The position numbers were made by a program, and so were the translations under genes. A stretch of DNA of 64,000 nt, from assembly GCF_011764585.1 (NCBI RefSeq), contig NZ_AP022853.1:2277501-2341500 (forward strand). Reading direction: 5' to 3'. This stretch comes from Sulfurimicrobium lacus (GTDB lineage Bacteria; Pseudomonadota; Gammaproteobacteria; Burkholderiales; Sulfuricellaceae). This document shows, piece after piece, positions 19,793-28,229 of this stretch (position 1 is its first letter; each line of letters opens with the position of its first letter). The notes under the pieces were generated by a model. It was not told the DNA's origin. It did not search any database and saw nothing but the letters and a program-made list of their open reading frames with translations.

Positions 19793-20726
19793 GGTCGTGC
19801 CCATGCGGCTCATCCCCGGCCGGTTTCGGAACAAGCCGCAACTGTAGGACGTGAATGTCGGGCTCCGGCTGCAGGGTGACGTGCCCGATGTCGAAGCGGT
19901 CATGCAAGAGCGTCCGACTGCTTTCCAGGATAGTCTGCCACTGGCGCATGTCTATCACCACCATGTGGGCAGAGATCATGATTTCATCCGAAGCCACGCT
20001 CCATACATGCAGGTCATGCACCGACTTCACGCCGGGCACACCGGCCAGCGCCAGCCCGATTTCCTCCAGCGAGAGATGCAGCGGCACGCCTTCCATCAGT
20101 CCATGCAGCGCCTGGCGCAGGAGGCGCAGGCTGGAAACCAGGATCAGCGCGCCGATTGCAAGCGACAGCAAGGGGTCGATAGGCGTCCAGCCGGTGAAGG
20201 TAATCACCACCCCGGCGATCAGCGCTGCCACCGATCCCAGCAGATCGCCGATGACATGCAGCATGGCGGCGCGCGTATTGAGATTCTGCGCCCCGCGCGA
20301 GAGCAGCCATGCCACCCCGATGTTGATCGCCAGCCCCAGCGCGGCGGTGAGCGAAACCGCCTCGCCCTGCACTGGTTGCGGCGCTTGCAGGCGAGTAACG
20401 GCGGAGACGGAAAGCCACACCACCAGCGCCAGCAAGCCCAGGCTGTTGACCAAAGCGGCGATAAATTCCGCCCGCCCCAGGCCGTAGCTATGCAGACGCG
20501 AGGCAGGGCGCCGAGCGATCCAGCCTGCCACGGCGGCAATCACCAGCGCCCCGGCATCGTTGACCATGTGCCCCGCATCGGCCACCAGCGCCAGCGAACC
20601 CGCCCACCAGCCGACCCCCGCCTCCACCCCCGCATAGCCCAGAGTCAGCGCCACGGCAAACCATAGCACCCGGCCTGTTGTTGCGCCGTTGGCGTGGTCA
20701 TGATCGTGATGATGCGATGCGCTCAT
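19785..20726 (-). CDS. CDF family cation efflux protein (CzcD/ZitB type)
   Basis: Proton-coupled exporter of zinc or similar divalent cations across the inner membrane, 313 residues with six transmembrane helices. The metal site is visible in helix 2 (DAGHMVNDAG) and helix 5 (HVIGDLLGS). The N-terminus is a His/Asp cluster (HHHDHDH) and the C-terminus ends in HGHDHA, both typical metal-chelating ends; the cytoplasmic domain includes VHDLHVWSVASDEIMISAH. Its start overlaps the end of the preceding membrane thioredoxin gene by 4 bp and its end overlaps the peptidase gene by 8 bp. Confidence 0.9.
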   Translation of the reverse strand: MSASHHHDHDHANGATTGRVLWFAVALTLGYAGVEAGVGWWAGSLALVADAGHMVNDAGALVIAAVAGWIARRPASRLHSYGLGRAEFIAALVNSLGLLALVVWLSVSAVTRLQAPQPVQGEAVSLTAALGLAINIGVAWLLSRGAQNLNTRAAMLHVIGDLLGSVAALIAGVVITFTGWTPIDPLLSLAIGALILVSSLRLLRQALHGLMEGVPLHLSLEEIGLALAGVPGVKSVHDLHVWSVASDEIMISAHMVVIDMRQWQTILESSRTLLHDRFDIGHVTLQPEPDIHVLQLRLVPKPAGDEPHGHDHA

Positions 20727-21991
20727 GCATTTTTCCCTTTGGTGAGTTGAGCGGCAATCCAGGTAAGCGCTACGGCCACGCCCAGCAAACCGAACGCCAC
20801 TGGCAGGTTATTCAAGCGTTCCGGCGCGGCCAGCAGCAGAACCCCTAGCTCCAGCATCATGGCACCGGAGAGCAGCTTGAGCAGCCTGCCCTCCCGCTCT
20901 GTCAGCTTGCGTGCGCCCATGCTGCGCACGAAAGCCAGCACAATGAGCACCAGCGGGATCACGTAGATCAGGTTGTACAGGCCCAGATAAATGTAGCGCC
21001 CGGCAGGAGACACGCCGCTCAGGGTAAGCAGGCGGGTATAGACCATGGGAAAACCGGCCGTGCACAACAGCTCGTAGAAGTTGGCGGCAATCGCCAGAAA
21101 TATGGTTGCTATCACCATCGCCGGGAGATTATCGGCACTGATGATAGCGCGGGCGCGGCGGTAGATGTCGGGCTTGCGCGATTCGGGAATGGACAGGCTC
21201 AACCCCTTTTCAAAAGCGAAAAAATCCTTGATGTTGACGGCACCGACAAACACCGCCAGGACGCCTGCCGCCAGCGTCACCCAGGCAAGGTTGCCGAGCA
21301 ACTGGAACAGGCTCAGCCAGGCCGCCATGAAGGCGAAATACATCAACCCGGAGAACAGCACGAAGATGCCGCCGATGGCGAGCATGCGCTTCTTGCTCTT
21401 CTGGTGCACCAGCAGGGAAAGCAGGAACAGCAGAACGAAGAAGGCACAGGGGTTGAAGGCATCCAGCCCGGCAATGGCGATAGTCAGCAAGGGCAAGGAG
21501 AAGTGTTGCAGGTTCACCTCGCCCAGAATGGGAACGGAAAGTTTTTCTGCTACAAGGTTTGAAGTGGGCGCCGCATTGCCGGCGAGCGCGCCAGCATGAC
21601 AAGCATCCAGGCGCCTCAACATTTCGGCGCCGGTGGTTTCAGCGTTGTGCCAGCCGACATGCATCTCGCCGCAGAACAGCAAAGCCGGAACCGAAGCCGC
21701 TTCCTGCCCGAGTTGCGCCGCCATTTTTTCGTACTGGCGGGTATGTTCGGGATGGCGCGTCAGCTCCAGGGAATGCAGCGTCAGCCAAGGGCGGGATGCG
21801 GGCATGGCCTCGATGAAGGGTCGCGCTTCCAGGCAGTGAGGACAGGTAGCCGACCAGAAGAAATAAAGCTGCACATGCATGCGGCCATCCGGGCCGGGTT
21901 TGACCCAGAGCTCGTCGGATTGGGCTGCTAATGGCAGCAACCAGAACAACATGGCAACTGCAAAGAGCACTCGGGCGAGGGATGTTTTCAT
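20723..21991 (-). CDS. Thioredoxin-domain membrane protein, CcdA-like
   Basis: A 422-residue protein made of a signal peptide (SLARVLFAVAMLFWLLPLAAQS), a periplasmic thioredoxin-like domain with CPHC (FFWSATCPHCLEA), and a membrane part of six or more helices with AIAGLDAFNPCAFFVLLFLL and NFYELLCTAGFPMVY, each bearing one cysteine as in CcdA/DsbD electron shuttles. It probably moves reducing equivalents through the membrane to periplasmic disulfides. Domain order is reversed relative to DsbD, whose thioredoxin is C-terminal. The ATG at 21991 is preceded by a weak AGGA; an upstream start at 22111 would run into the next gene. Coupled to the CDF exporter by a 4-bp overlap. Confidence 0.8.
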   Translation of the reverse strand: MKTSLARVLFAVAMLFWLLPLAAQSDELWVKPGPDGRMHVQLYFFWSATCPHCLEARPFIEAMPASRPWLTLHSLELTRHPEHTRQYEKMAAQLGQEAASVPALLFCGEMHVGWHNAETTGAEMLRRLDACHAGALAGNAAPTSNLVAEKLSVPILGEVNLQHFSLPLLTIAIAGLDAFNPCAFFVLLFLLSLLVHQKSKKRMLAIGGIFVLFSGLMYFAFMAAWLSLFQLLGNLAWVTLAAGVLAVFVGAVNIKDFFAFEKGLSLSIPESRKPDIYRRARAIISADNLPAMVIATIFLAIAANFYELLCTAGFPMVYTRLLTLSGVSPAGRYIYLGLYNLIYVIPLVLIVLAFVRSMGARKLTEREGRLLKLLSGAMMLELGVLLLAAPERLNNLPVAFGLLGVAVALTWIAAQLTKGKNA

Positions 21992-22019
21992 GTCACTGAA
22001 TTCCTGGCGCGAAAACGGC

Positions 22020-23594
22020 TTAAGAATGGGCATCCATATCAACATTCTGCCCTGCACCAAACACACTGACCCGATTCTTGCCATTGGATTTTGAAATGTA
22101 CAGCGCTTCATCCGCCTGCTTGAACACGCCTTCGATCGAGGGGGCGTCCAGGCTGCTGTGGGTCACGCCGGCACTAGCGCCGATCTTGACTTCGCCCGCC
22201 ACGCCACGCAGGTAGAGCGGTTGTGAAATCGCATCAATGGCACGTTGCGCGGCTGCCGTTGCAGCCGCAACGTCCACACACCCGTTAAGCAGAACGACAA
22301 ATTCGTCGCCACCCAGCCGCGCCGCCATGTCATTGCCGCGATTAATCTGCATGAGACGCTTACCGACAATTTGCAGCACCTCGTCACCAGCATCATGTCC
22401 ATAAGTATCGTTGACCGGCTTGAATCCATCCAGATCCAGCATGATGAGGCCGAATGGCTGCGCCTTCTCATGCCAGGCCTTGAACGCACACTCCAGGCCA
22501 TCATGGAGGCTGACGCGGTTGGGCAGTTCCGTGAGCATGTCGCGATACGCCAGATTCTGCATGATCTGCTCGGTACGGCGGCGCTGGGTGATGTCTTCCA
22601 CGGTCAGGATCGCCATCACGGGTTGCGCGTCTTCGTGCAAAATCAGCGACAACTCGCACAGAATAGGCAAACCATCCTTGTCGCTCAGCGCCACTTCCAC
22701 CTTGTCGAGAAGCTTGTCGCTGGCATGCTGCAAACGCACCATCAAATCGTGCCAGACATGAGGTTCGCTCCAGATTTCGCAGTCGCTGAAACGCAAGCCA
22801 TAACGCGCCCGTGAACCGAACATCCTTTGCCAGGCTTCATTGACGCTGACGATCATCTGGTTGTCGATGCGGATCACGGCGGCTGGTACCGGCATCACGC
22901 GCAGCAGGTCGAGCAGCCGGTTCTTCATTGAAAGCACGGCGGCGATCAGCGGCATCTCGCGCAATTTCCCTTCGGGAATGGGGTTTTCCATCAGGTTGCC
23001 CTGCATGATCTGCTCGGCCAGGTCGATCACCTGACAGCTTTCATAGCCCTCGCGGCGCAGCCAGATGGCGAGATACCCCATCATCCCGACAAACGGCAGG
23101 AAATAGGCCACATGCAGCCCAAACAGCGTCCAGAAGCGCGGCTCGTCAAACACGTAAACCGGCACGCCCAGTGTCTGCACATAGCCCAGCACCAGATGGT
23201 GCAGATAAATAAACACCGTGGCGGCGGCAATGGTGCGCCAGTCGCGGTAATACAGCAGAATGCCTATCAAACCAAATGCAGAAAAGTGCGCCTCGATGTC
23301 GCCACCGGTCTGGTGAATGATGAGCCCGGTGTAGGCCATGAAAGCACAGCCCATGTACAGGCGGGTAATCAGTGCGCCTGGTTGGCTGCGCATCAGTCCG
23401 AACGCCAGCGCCAGCGTGGGCAAACCAATCAGTAAGGCAGCCGCATAAGTGTTGCGATAAGGAGCGATGAGCAGGCAGACGATGAGCAGGAAAACATTCA
23501 TGCCCACCATGATGCGATCGGCGCGTTCCCGGTAAGGGAGCAGCAGCGCATCGAAACCGGCTTCGGTGGCGAGAATGCGTGACAGGATAATCAT
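22020..23594 (-). CDS. Membrane diguanylate cyclase with PAS domain
   Basis: Synthesises cyclic di-GMP. The 524-residue protein has about five N-terminal membrane segments (residues 30-190), a HAMP-like linker, a PAS-like domain around AAVIRIDNQMIVSVNEAW, and a C-terminal GGDEF domain (RLGGDEFVVLL) with its upstream LPNRVSLHDGL and DLDGFKPVNDTYGHDAGD. The active-site signature is intact; the I-site RxxD was not seen in the usual place. The ATG overlaps the stop of a small upstream reading frame, which argues for this start rather than a GTG twelve bases upstream. Confidence 0.88.
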   Translation of the reverse strand: MIILSRILATEAGFDALLLPYRERADRIMVGMNVFLLIVCLLIAPYRNTYAAALLIGLPTLALAFGLMRSQPGALITRLYMGCAFMAYTGLIIHQTGGDIEAHFSAFGLIGILLYYRDWRTIAAATVFIYLHHLVLGYVQTLGVPVYVFDEPRFWTLFGLHVAYFLPFVGMMGYLAIWLRREGYESCQVIDLAEQIMQGNLMENPIPEGKLREMPLIAAVLSMKNRLLDLLRVMPVPAAVIRIDNQMIVSVNEAWQRMFGSRARYGLRFSDCEIWSEPHVWHDLMVRLQHASDKLLDKVEVALSDKDGLPILCELSLILHEDAQPVMAILTVEDITQRRRTEQIMQNLAYRDMLTELPNRVSLHDGLECAFKAWHEKAQPFGLIMLDLDGFKPVNDTYGHDAGDEVLQIVGKRLMQINRGNDMAARLGGDEFVVLLNGCVDVAAATAAAQRAIDAISQPLYLRGVAGEVKIGASAGVTHSSLDAPSIEGVFKQADEALYISKSNGKNRVSVFGAGQNVDMDAHS

Positions 23595-23764
23595 GACGCG
23601 ATGCACATCAGGCCGGCCAGCGCATCTTCACGCGCAAAATACGCCAGCACACCAAGTGCATATATGGCCCACATCACTATCCATGCCTGTGGTTTGCGCA
23701 ACCAGGTGCAGATGTGAGTATCGATTCCGCAAGAAAGAGGGGGTGACGGAGAATGGCTAGGCAT
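23591..23764 (-). CDS. Small membrane protein, 57 aa (tentative)
   Basis: A 57-residue frame starting MPSHSPSPPLSCG with one hydrophobic segment (AWIVMWAIYALGVLAYFA) and ending in GLMCIAS. Its TGA overlaps the ATG of the diguanylate cyclase gene, an arrangement typical of coupled translation, which is the main reason to list it. No convincing ribosome binding site precedes its ATG and I recognise no family. Confidence 0.45.
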   Translation of the reverse strand: MPSHSPSPPLSCGIDTHICTWLRKPQAWIVMWAIYALGVLAYFAREDALAGLMCIAS

Positions 23765-23825
23765 GAGGACAACCCATAAAAACTTGAAATGACGTTGAAT
23801 TATATACCGCCTCCTCTCGCCAAGG

Positions 23826-24449
23826 TCATTCTGCGACCGGTTTTAATGCAGGCGGCAAATGGGCTTGTTCGATCAGCACACCAATCTTTTCGGCAATTTT
23901 ATCTGGCGGGGTGGCATAGGCGAATTTCCCTACAAAACGGCCATCCGGCCCCAGTAAATACATGCCGGCCGAATGGTCCACCGTATATTTGTCTTGCGCC
24001 GCGCCAGTTGCCCAATGTTTTTCATAACGCACCTTGAAGCGATCAGCAACGCCACGCACCTGTTCGGGCGAGCCTGTGAGTCCGATAATGCGCGAATGAA
24101 AGAAAACAGTGTTGCGCCCCAGCACCTCTGGCGTGTCCCGCTCCGGATCCACCGTGATAAACAGCGGTTGCAGATAATCGGACTGCGCACCCAGCAAAGC
24201 CATGACACGTGACATTTCCGCCAGGGTAGTCGGGCATATATCCGGACAATACGTGTAGCCAAAAGCGATAAGTTGAAAACGGCCCGCAAAATCCCGGCTG
24301 GAAACCATTCGACCATGCGCATCCATAAGCTGGTAGCGAGCATCGTCCATGCCACCTTGGGGGAACGAGGATGAAGCAGCGTAGGCAAGTGCAACAAGGA
24401 GAAATGCGAGCGCAAGAACAGTGCGTCTTCTCACCGGGGGGGTTCCCAC
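23826..24449 (-). CDS. SCO1/SenC family copper protein
   Basis: Membrane-anchored periplasmic thioredoxin-fold protein that delivers copper to cytochrome oxidase or acts as thiol reductase. The 207-residue sequence has a signal anchor (VLALAFLLVALAYAA), the copper motif CPDICP, and the conserved histidine in TVDHSAGMYLL. Start is GTG at 24449 or the next in-frame GTG fifteen bases on; a run of seven G on the plus strand falls between them. No oxidase genes are near. It is separated from the SufB-like gene by a broken atpD copy. Confidence 0.88.
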   Translation of the reverse strand: MGTPPVRRRTVLALAFLLVALAYAASSSFPQGGMDDARYQLMDAHGRMVSSRDFAGRFQLIAFGYTYCPDICPTTLAEMSRVMALLGAQSDYLQPLFITVDPERDTPEVLGRNTVFFHSRIIGLTGSPEQVRGVADRFKVRYEKHWATGAAQDKYTVDHSAGMYLLGPDGRFVGKFAYATPPDKIAEKIGVLIEQAHLPPALKPVAE

Positions 24450-24485
24450 GAAAATTCAGACGTGTTTTGGATGATCATTTCTGTC

Positions 24486-24765
24486 TTACGCACCTCTTTC
24501 ATTTACCGGCACCCGCAGTGGCGCGCCACTGTCGAACACCGGTGTGCCGCACCTCACCCCCGATGTGCGGGAAAGAGCGATGGTGCGCACCTGGTGGGGA
24601 TCAAGATGGCGCAGCACTTCCAGCATCGCGCTGCCGCCGTCGATTTCCACTGTAAGCGCCCGGGCGCAATATCTTACAAGCGATGTCCACCACCGGGCCA
24701 TGCACTTCGACCACGCGGCCAATGGCAGTATGTTCTGCCGTTCCAATGATGTGGTATTCGATCAT
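24486..24765 (-). pseudogene. atpD: Broken atpD copy (N-terminal beta-subunit fragment)
   Basis: Remnant of an N-ATPase-type beta subunit gene. From ATG at 24765 it reads MIEYHIIGTAEHTAIGRVVEVHGPVVDIACKILR, then loses a few codons and changes frame, then continues ALTVEIDGGSAMLEVLRHLD to [13 protein letters not shown] and stops, matching residues 13 to about 87 of the intact subunit at 1-1389. The P-loop and everything after are missing. It is a divergent copy rather than a recent duplicate, since many codons differ. It lies 16 bp after the SufB-like gene and 36 bp before the SCO1 gene. Confidence 0.85.
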
Positions 24766-24781
24766 ATCCACTTTCCGTTAC

Positions 24782-25717
24782 TCAACGCAGCAGGCCACCG
24801 ACGATGCGGTACACCGCTTCTTCCGGCGTAAGCCCCCGCGCCATCAGGGTTTCCATCTGCTGGCGGTCGACGCTGCCGATGGCGGCCTCGTGGGTCACCT
24901 TGGCTTCGGGGTGGGTCACCTTGACGATTGGGCTGGCACTCACCACGCCCCGGTCCTTGATGATTTCGGTGCAGTCCACGTGCCCGCGCGCCCCGGCGGC
25001 GTTGCCCTCAGTGATGCCGATCACTTCCGCGCTGGCATCGTCCTCCACCGCTACGCGCGACTTGATCAGGCCGCGTGCGTTGCGACCGGCAAGTACCAGC
25101 CGTTCCTTCAGCCTGATCTTGTCCGTTCCGTGGCCGAACACCTTGCTGGTGAGTTCGGCCACGGCGTCTTCGCCGACATTCACGTCGAAATCCACGTCCA
25201 GCTTACCGACCAGGCCGGTAACCAGGGAGAAGTCGGAGAACAGTCGCGCCCCCCGTTCCAGCGTAACCCGTGCGCGGGGCACGACTTCCATTCCGCCCGA
25301 AGCGCCGTGGTAGTGGGCTTCCTGATAGCGCAGCTCGGCGCCCTGCCCGACCCGGATGACGGCTTCCATGGCGTGGCGCGCCACATCGGGTACCGAAAAC
25401 AGGCAGTGCGACCACAGCGTGGCTTTCGCATTCGCCCCCATGACCAGCTCCAGCGCCACGTTCTGCACGCCGAAGCGTTTGAACAGTCCGAAGCACAGGT
25501 GTATCGGCCGGCCAACCTGACTTCCTTCGTCGATGGTGATCTTGGCCCTGATTCCTTTGTCCGTCACCTGGGCGGTGATCGACACCCCGGGGATGGACTG
25601 CTGGCTGACAAGCTGGTGTCCATAGGCCACTATATGCGCGCTGTCGCCGGACAGTATCTGACCCGGGTCTTCCCCGATCATCCCCAGGGCCTGATACAAC
25701 TGTTCCAAATCAGCCAT
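24782..25717 (-). CDS. SufB/SufD family scaffold-like protein
   Basis: A 311-residue protein with the beta-helix core of SufB/SufD: RVAVEDDASAEVIGITEGNAAGARGHVDCTEI and, near the end, ITHEAAIGSVDRQ-like sequence (VTHEAAIGSVDRQQMETLMA) as in SufD. It presumably pairs with the SufC-like ATPase just upstream to handle iron-sulfur clusters. The ATG overlaps the ATPase stop by 8 bp and has GGGGAG upstream. Only SufC and one SufB/D-like gene are present, without sufS, sufE or sufA, so this looks like a minimal SufBC pair of the kind considered ancestral; its role is uncertain. Confidence 0.85.
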   Translation of the reverse strand: MADLEQLYQALGMIGEDPGQILSGDSAHIVAYGHQLVSQQSIPGVSITAQVTDKGIRAKITIDEGSQVGRPIHLCFGLFKRFGVQNVALELVMGANAKATLWSHCLFSVPDVARHAMEAVIRVGQGAELRYQEAHYHGASGGMEVVPRARVTLERGARLFSDFSLVTGLVGKLDVDFDVNVGEDAVAELTSKVFGHGTDKIRLKERLVLAGRNARGLIKSRVAVEDDASAEVIGITEGNAAGARGHVDCTEIIKDRGVVSASPIVKVTHPEAKVTHEAAIGSVDRQQMETLMARGLTPEEAVYRIVGGLLR

Positions 25718-26432
25718 GGCAGGTCTCCCCGTCACAGCGCCGGCACAGGCGCGCCTTGTAATGGGCCACCACCTCTTCGGGCGGTCCGCTGAACACGATG
25801 CGGCCGCCGCACAACTGGGAGGCGCGGTCGGCGTGCGCAGCCAGCTCTTCCTGGTGAGTGATGAGCAGCACCGTCGAACCGGTTTCCCGGAAGGATTCGA
25901 CCACGGAAATTATTTCCCCCAACGAGAGCATGTCCACTCCCGCGGTGGGTTCATCCAGTATCACCAGCTTCGGCCCCAGCGCGAGCAGTGCGGCCAGCTC
26001 GATGCGTTTCCTTTCACCGCCGCTCAGGGTCTTGTCCACCATGCGGGCAAGATATTCCAGATGCGGCAGCCCGACGCGGTCGAGACACTCTGCCGCGCTT
26101 CTCCTGGGACTGCCCAGCGAAAGATATTCCATCACCGTCAGCCCCTCGAAGCGGGCCGGCTCCTGCCAGGCCAGGCTGATCCCCAGCCGCGCCCGCTCGT
26201 GGATGGGCAGTTCGGCGATGGATAATCCGCCGAACAGCAACTCGCCGTTTTCCGGCCTGTAACCCCCGCAGCCCATGACAAGGTAGGCCAGGCTGCTCTT
26301 GCCCGAGCCGTTGGCACCCAGCAGAACGTGGATTTCGTTGGGGAACAGAGTCAACCCCACATCCCGCAACACTGGCCGCCCATCCAGGCGCAGGGAGACA
26401 TGGCGCAATGCCAGAAGTGGTGTATCGTTCAT
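25710..26432 (-). CDS. SufC-like ABC ATPase
   Basis: A 240-residue ABC-type ATPase with Walker A LLGANGSGKSSLAYLVMG, Q-loop ISLAWQEPARFEG, signature LSGGERKR, Walker B LVILDEPTAGVDM and switch His (ITHQEE). The AWQ-type Q-loop and overall length are those of SufC. The C-terminus carries a short cysteine tail (CRRCDGETCHG) that is unusual for SufC and could bind metal or a cluster. It overlaps the upstream thioredoxin-like gene by 4 bp and the SufB-like gene by 8 bp. Confidence 0.85.
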   Translation of the reverse strand: MNDTPLLALRHVSLRLDGRPVLRDVGLTLFPNEIHVLLGANGSGKSSLAYLVMGCGGYRPENGELLFGGLSIAELPIHERARLGISLAWQEPARFEGLTVMEYLSLGSPRRSAAECLDRVGLPHLEYLARMVDKTLSGGERKRIELAALLALGPKLVILDEPTAGVDMLSLGEIISVVESFRETGSTVLLITHQEELAAHADRASQLCGGRIVFSGPPEEVVAHYKARLCRRCDGETCHG

Positions 26433-26722
26433 GCCGGATCCTTGCCAAATGCAGCGATCCTGGCCCGCAACCAAACCTCGATCTCCTCGGTGCGCGGCAG
26501 GCCGGATAACATGAGTTGCCCGTCCACCAGCACCGCCGGGGTTTGTTCGAAGGGAATGCCCATGGCCTCGACATCCTTGCGAATCTCCACATCTAGCGCC
26601 AGCCCCAGCCCGGCGGCGGCGCACGACAGGCGCTTTTCCAGGCGCAGCAGGGGCTCGCCGCTGCCTGCCAAGGTCAGGGCAAGGCGTGGAGCACCCGGGG
26701 GCGGCAGGCGGCAGGTAGTCAT
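26429..26722 (-). CDS. Small thioredoxin-like protein lacking CxxC
   Basis: A 97-residue protein whose second half (DVEAMGIPFEQTPAVLVDGQLMLSGLPRTEEIEVWL) matches the cis-proline strand and C-terminal helix of small redox-active thioredoxins, where TPAVLVDG is diagnostic. The usual CxxC is reduced to one cysteine (LSCAAAGLG, about residue 33), so it cannot form the normal disulfide and may be monothiol or structural. Both ends overlap neighbours by 4 bp, so it belongs firmly to the lipoprotein-Trx-SufC-SufB set. Confidence 0.65.
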   Translation of the reverse strand: MTTCRLPPPGAPRLALTLAGSGEPLLRLEKRLSCAAAGLGLALDVEIRKDVEAMGIPFEQTPAVLVDGQLMLSGLPRTEEIEVWLRARIAAFGKDPA

Positions 26723-27786
26723 CGCGCGGGAATCGTCAGAATGGGCGCCTGCGGCAGGCCGCCGGTTTCGGCCAGAGAGGCGAACATCATCAGGAAGCGG
26801 AAAGTACGCTTGGAATTCAGGTCGCGGTCGTCGATCCAGAACCAGCGCTTGCGGTAACTCACCGCCGCATAGGCATCGGCGGGCCGCTCACTGCCAGACG
26901 AAATATGCATCAACGGCTCGGCACCCGCACCGCCATCGGCTGATAAACGAGAAGTGGCACGCCCCTCCCGCATGTCCTGCTGGGGCACCTCGACGCCACC
27001 AGCCAGCTCCCCCATCACCCCCTGCATGGAGCGCGTGAGCACGGCGATTTCATCCGGATGGCTGCGCGCCGCGCCGAAGACCAGGCGGTAGGTATCAAGA
27101 TTCGGGTCCAGACCAAGCAACTCCTTCACCAGCGCAATGTCGGCATCCGTGTCGTCGTCTACCGCGCGCCGGAACAGGACGAAGGACACGGTGTTATCGC
27201 CATGCGTCTCGATGCGGACGCCTAGCGCTCCTGCCTCCTCGATCCGGCGCAGGGCCTCGGCGACGCGGATGAATTTTGGGTCGTTCCTGCGGGCTCGCGA
27301 GGGGGCAGTAGAGACATTGTAAATACCATTGATAGCCTGAACCACAGCACGCAGAATGAAGTCTGCCCTGCCCCCACCCCCTATGGTCGCAAACACGGTT
27401 TCGGGCGGAATCGGCCGCAACATGCTCTTGACCAGCCGGTCGCCAGTGAGCGGGGTATAGGAGATGGTCGGCGACTCGCTGTAGCGACCTCCCGCAGTCA
27501 GGCCGAGGTTGTTGCCATCCGTAGCGCGCGGAAAGACGTTCGCCGCCAGGCCGATATTGCTTTCCAGCGAATAGGAATTGATGACAGATGTCACATCAAG
27601 ATATACGGGCGTATCCAGATAACGCAGCTTCACGATGTTGAGCAGCATCTGCTCCTTCCATGAGTCGCCGATGGCCGTAGCGTAGCCCATACGGTCGCGC
27701 GGCACGCTTCCGGAGCCCAGCGTCTGGCAACCGGACATCAGGAACATAGCGGCCAGCGCAAGCACGGACTTGAAAGCAAATGTCAT
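26719..27786 (-). CDS. Lipoprotein of unknown function, 355 aa
   Basis: A predicted lipoprotein (SVLALAAMFLMSGCQ, lipobox cysteine near residue 20) of 355 residues with no family I recognise. The mature part has many Arg/Asp-rich beta-type segments and no obvious catalytic motif; a central TPLTGDRLVKSMLRPIPPET and a C-terminal SYRKRWFWIDDRDLNSKRTF stand out. It starts 3 bp after the OsmC gene and overlaps the small thioredoxin-like gene by 4 bp, so it is co-transcribed with SufC/SufB-like genes although it should be outside the cytoplasm. Confidence 0.65.
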   Translation of the reverse strand: MTFAFKSVLALAAMFLMSGCQTLGSGSVPRDRMGYATAIGDSWKEQMLLNIVKLRYLDTPVYLDVTSVINSYSLESNIGLAANVFPRATDGNNLGLTAGGRYSESPTISYTPLTGDRLVKSMLRPIPPETVFATIGGGGRADFILRAVVQAINGIYNVSTAPSRARRNDPKFIRVAEALRRIEEAGALGVRIETHGDNTVSFVLFRRAVDDDTDADIALVKELLGLDPNLDTYRLVFGAARSHPDEIAVLTRSMQGVMGELAGGVEVPQQDMREGRATSRLSADGGAGAEPLMHISSGSERPADAYAAVSYRKRWFWIDDRDLNSKRTFRFLMMFASLAETGGLPQAPILTIPAR

Positions 27787-27789
27787 GTT

Positions 27790-28206
27790 TCAGTCCTTGC
27801 GCCGCAAAACACCCGAAAGTTGCGTGCCCGGCGCCACGGTGTTGAACACGGTGCCGTATTTCTTCACATTTTCATGCAGGAGTTCCAGACGGCGCTCCGG
27901 CTCGTCGCTATCGACGATGATCTCGTAGCTGATGGATTCCATCTTCGGCGGCACGTCCTGGCGCACGCCGTCGACGCGCACCTCCACGCCGCGCAGATCG
28001 AATTTCAGTATCGGCGTCACCCGTTCGATGCCTTTGATGATGCAGGCGGATAGCGCTGCCAGCAGCAGTTCCGCCGGATTGAAAGCGTTCGGGTTACCGG
28101 CCAGATCGGTATCCAGCGGGATTTCCGCCGCCTTGCAACGGGAGAGGCTGCCGTGCGCGTCGACACGCAGCGTTTCCACATGGAAAATCATTTTAGGGTT
28201 GCTCAT
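27790..28206 (-). CDS. OsmC family protein
   Basis: A 138-residue protein of the OsmC/Ohr family, many of which reduce organic hydroperoxides through two cysteines. The second family cysteine is present in AELLLAALSACIIKGIERV, where Ohr proteins have the resolving residue; another cysteine is in the early segment SLSRCKAAEIPLD. A weak AAGGA lies before the ATG. It follows modC by 23 bp and precedes the lipoprotein by 3 bp on the same strand, so a link to metal or sulfur homeostasis is possible. Confidence 0.8.
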   Translation of the reverse strand: MSNPKMIFHVETLRVDAHGSLSRCKAAEIPLDTDLAGNPNAFNPAELLLAALSACIIKGIERVTPILKFDLRGVEVRVDGVRQDVPPKMESISYEIIVDSDEPERRLELLHENVKKYGTVFNTVAPGTQLSGVLRRKD

Positions 28207-28229
28207 GGCAGGAATCCTTATTAACAGGG

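Noticed and set aside
20723-21991. Possible classical DsbD
   Set aside because: Thioredoxin domain is N-terminal, opposite to DsbD, and the gene lacks the N-terminal immunoglobulin-like domain; kept as CcdA-like fusion.
24430-24440. Run of seven G near the SCO1 start, checked as a phase-variable tract
   Set aside because: Too short and at an uncertain start region; no sign that a slipped length would switch the gene.
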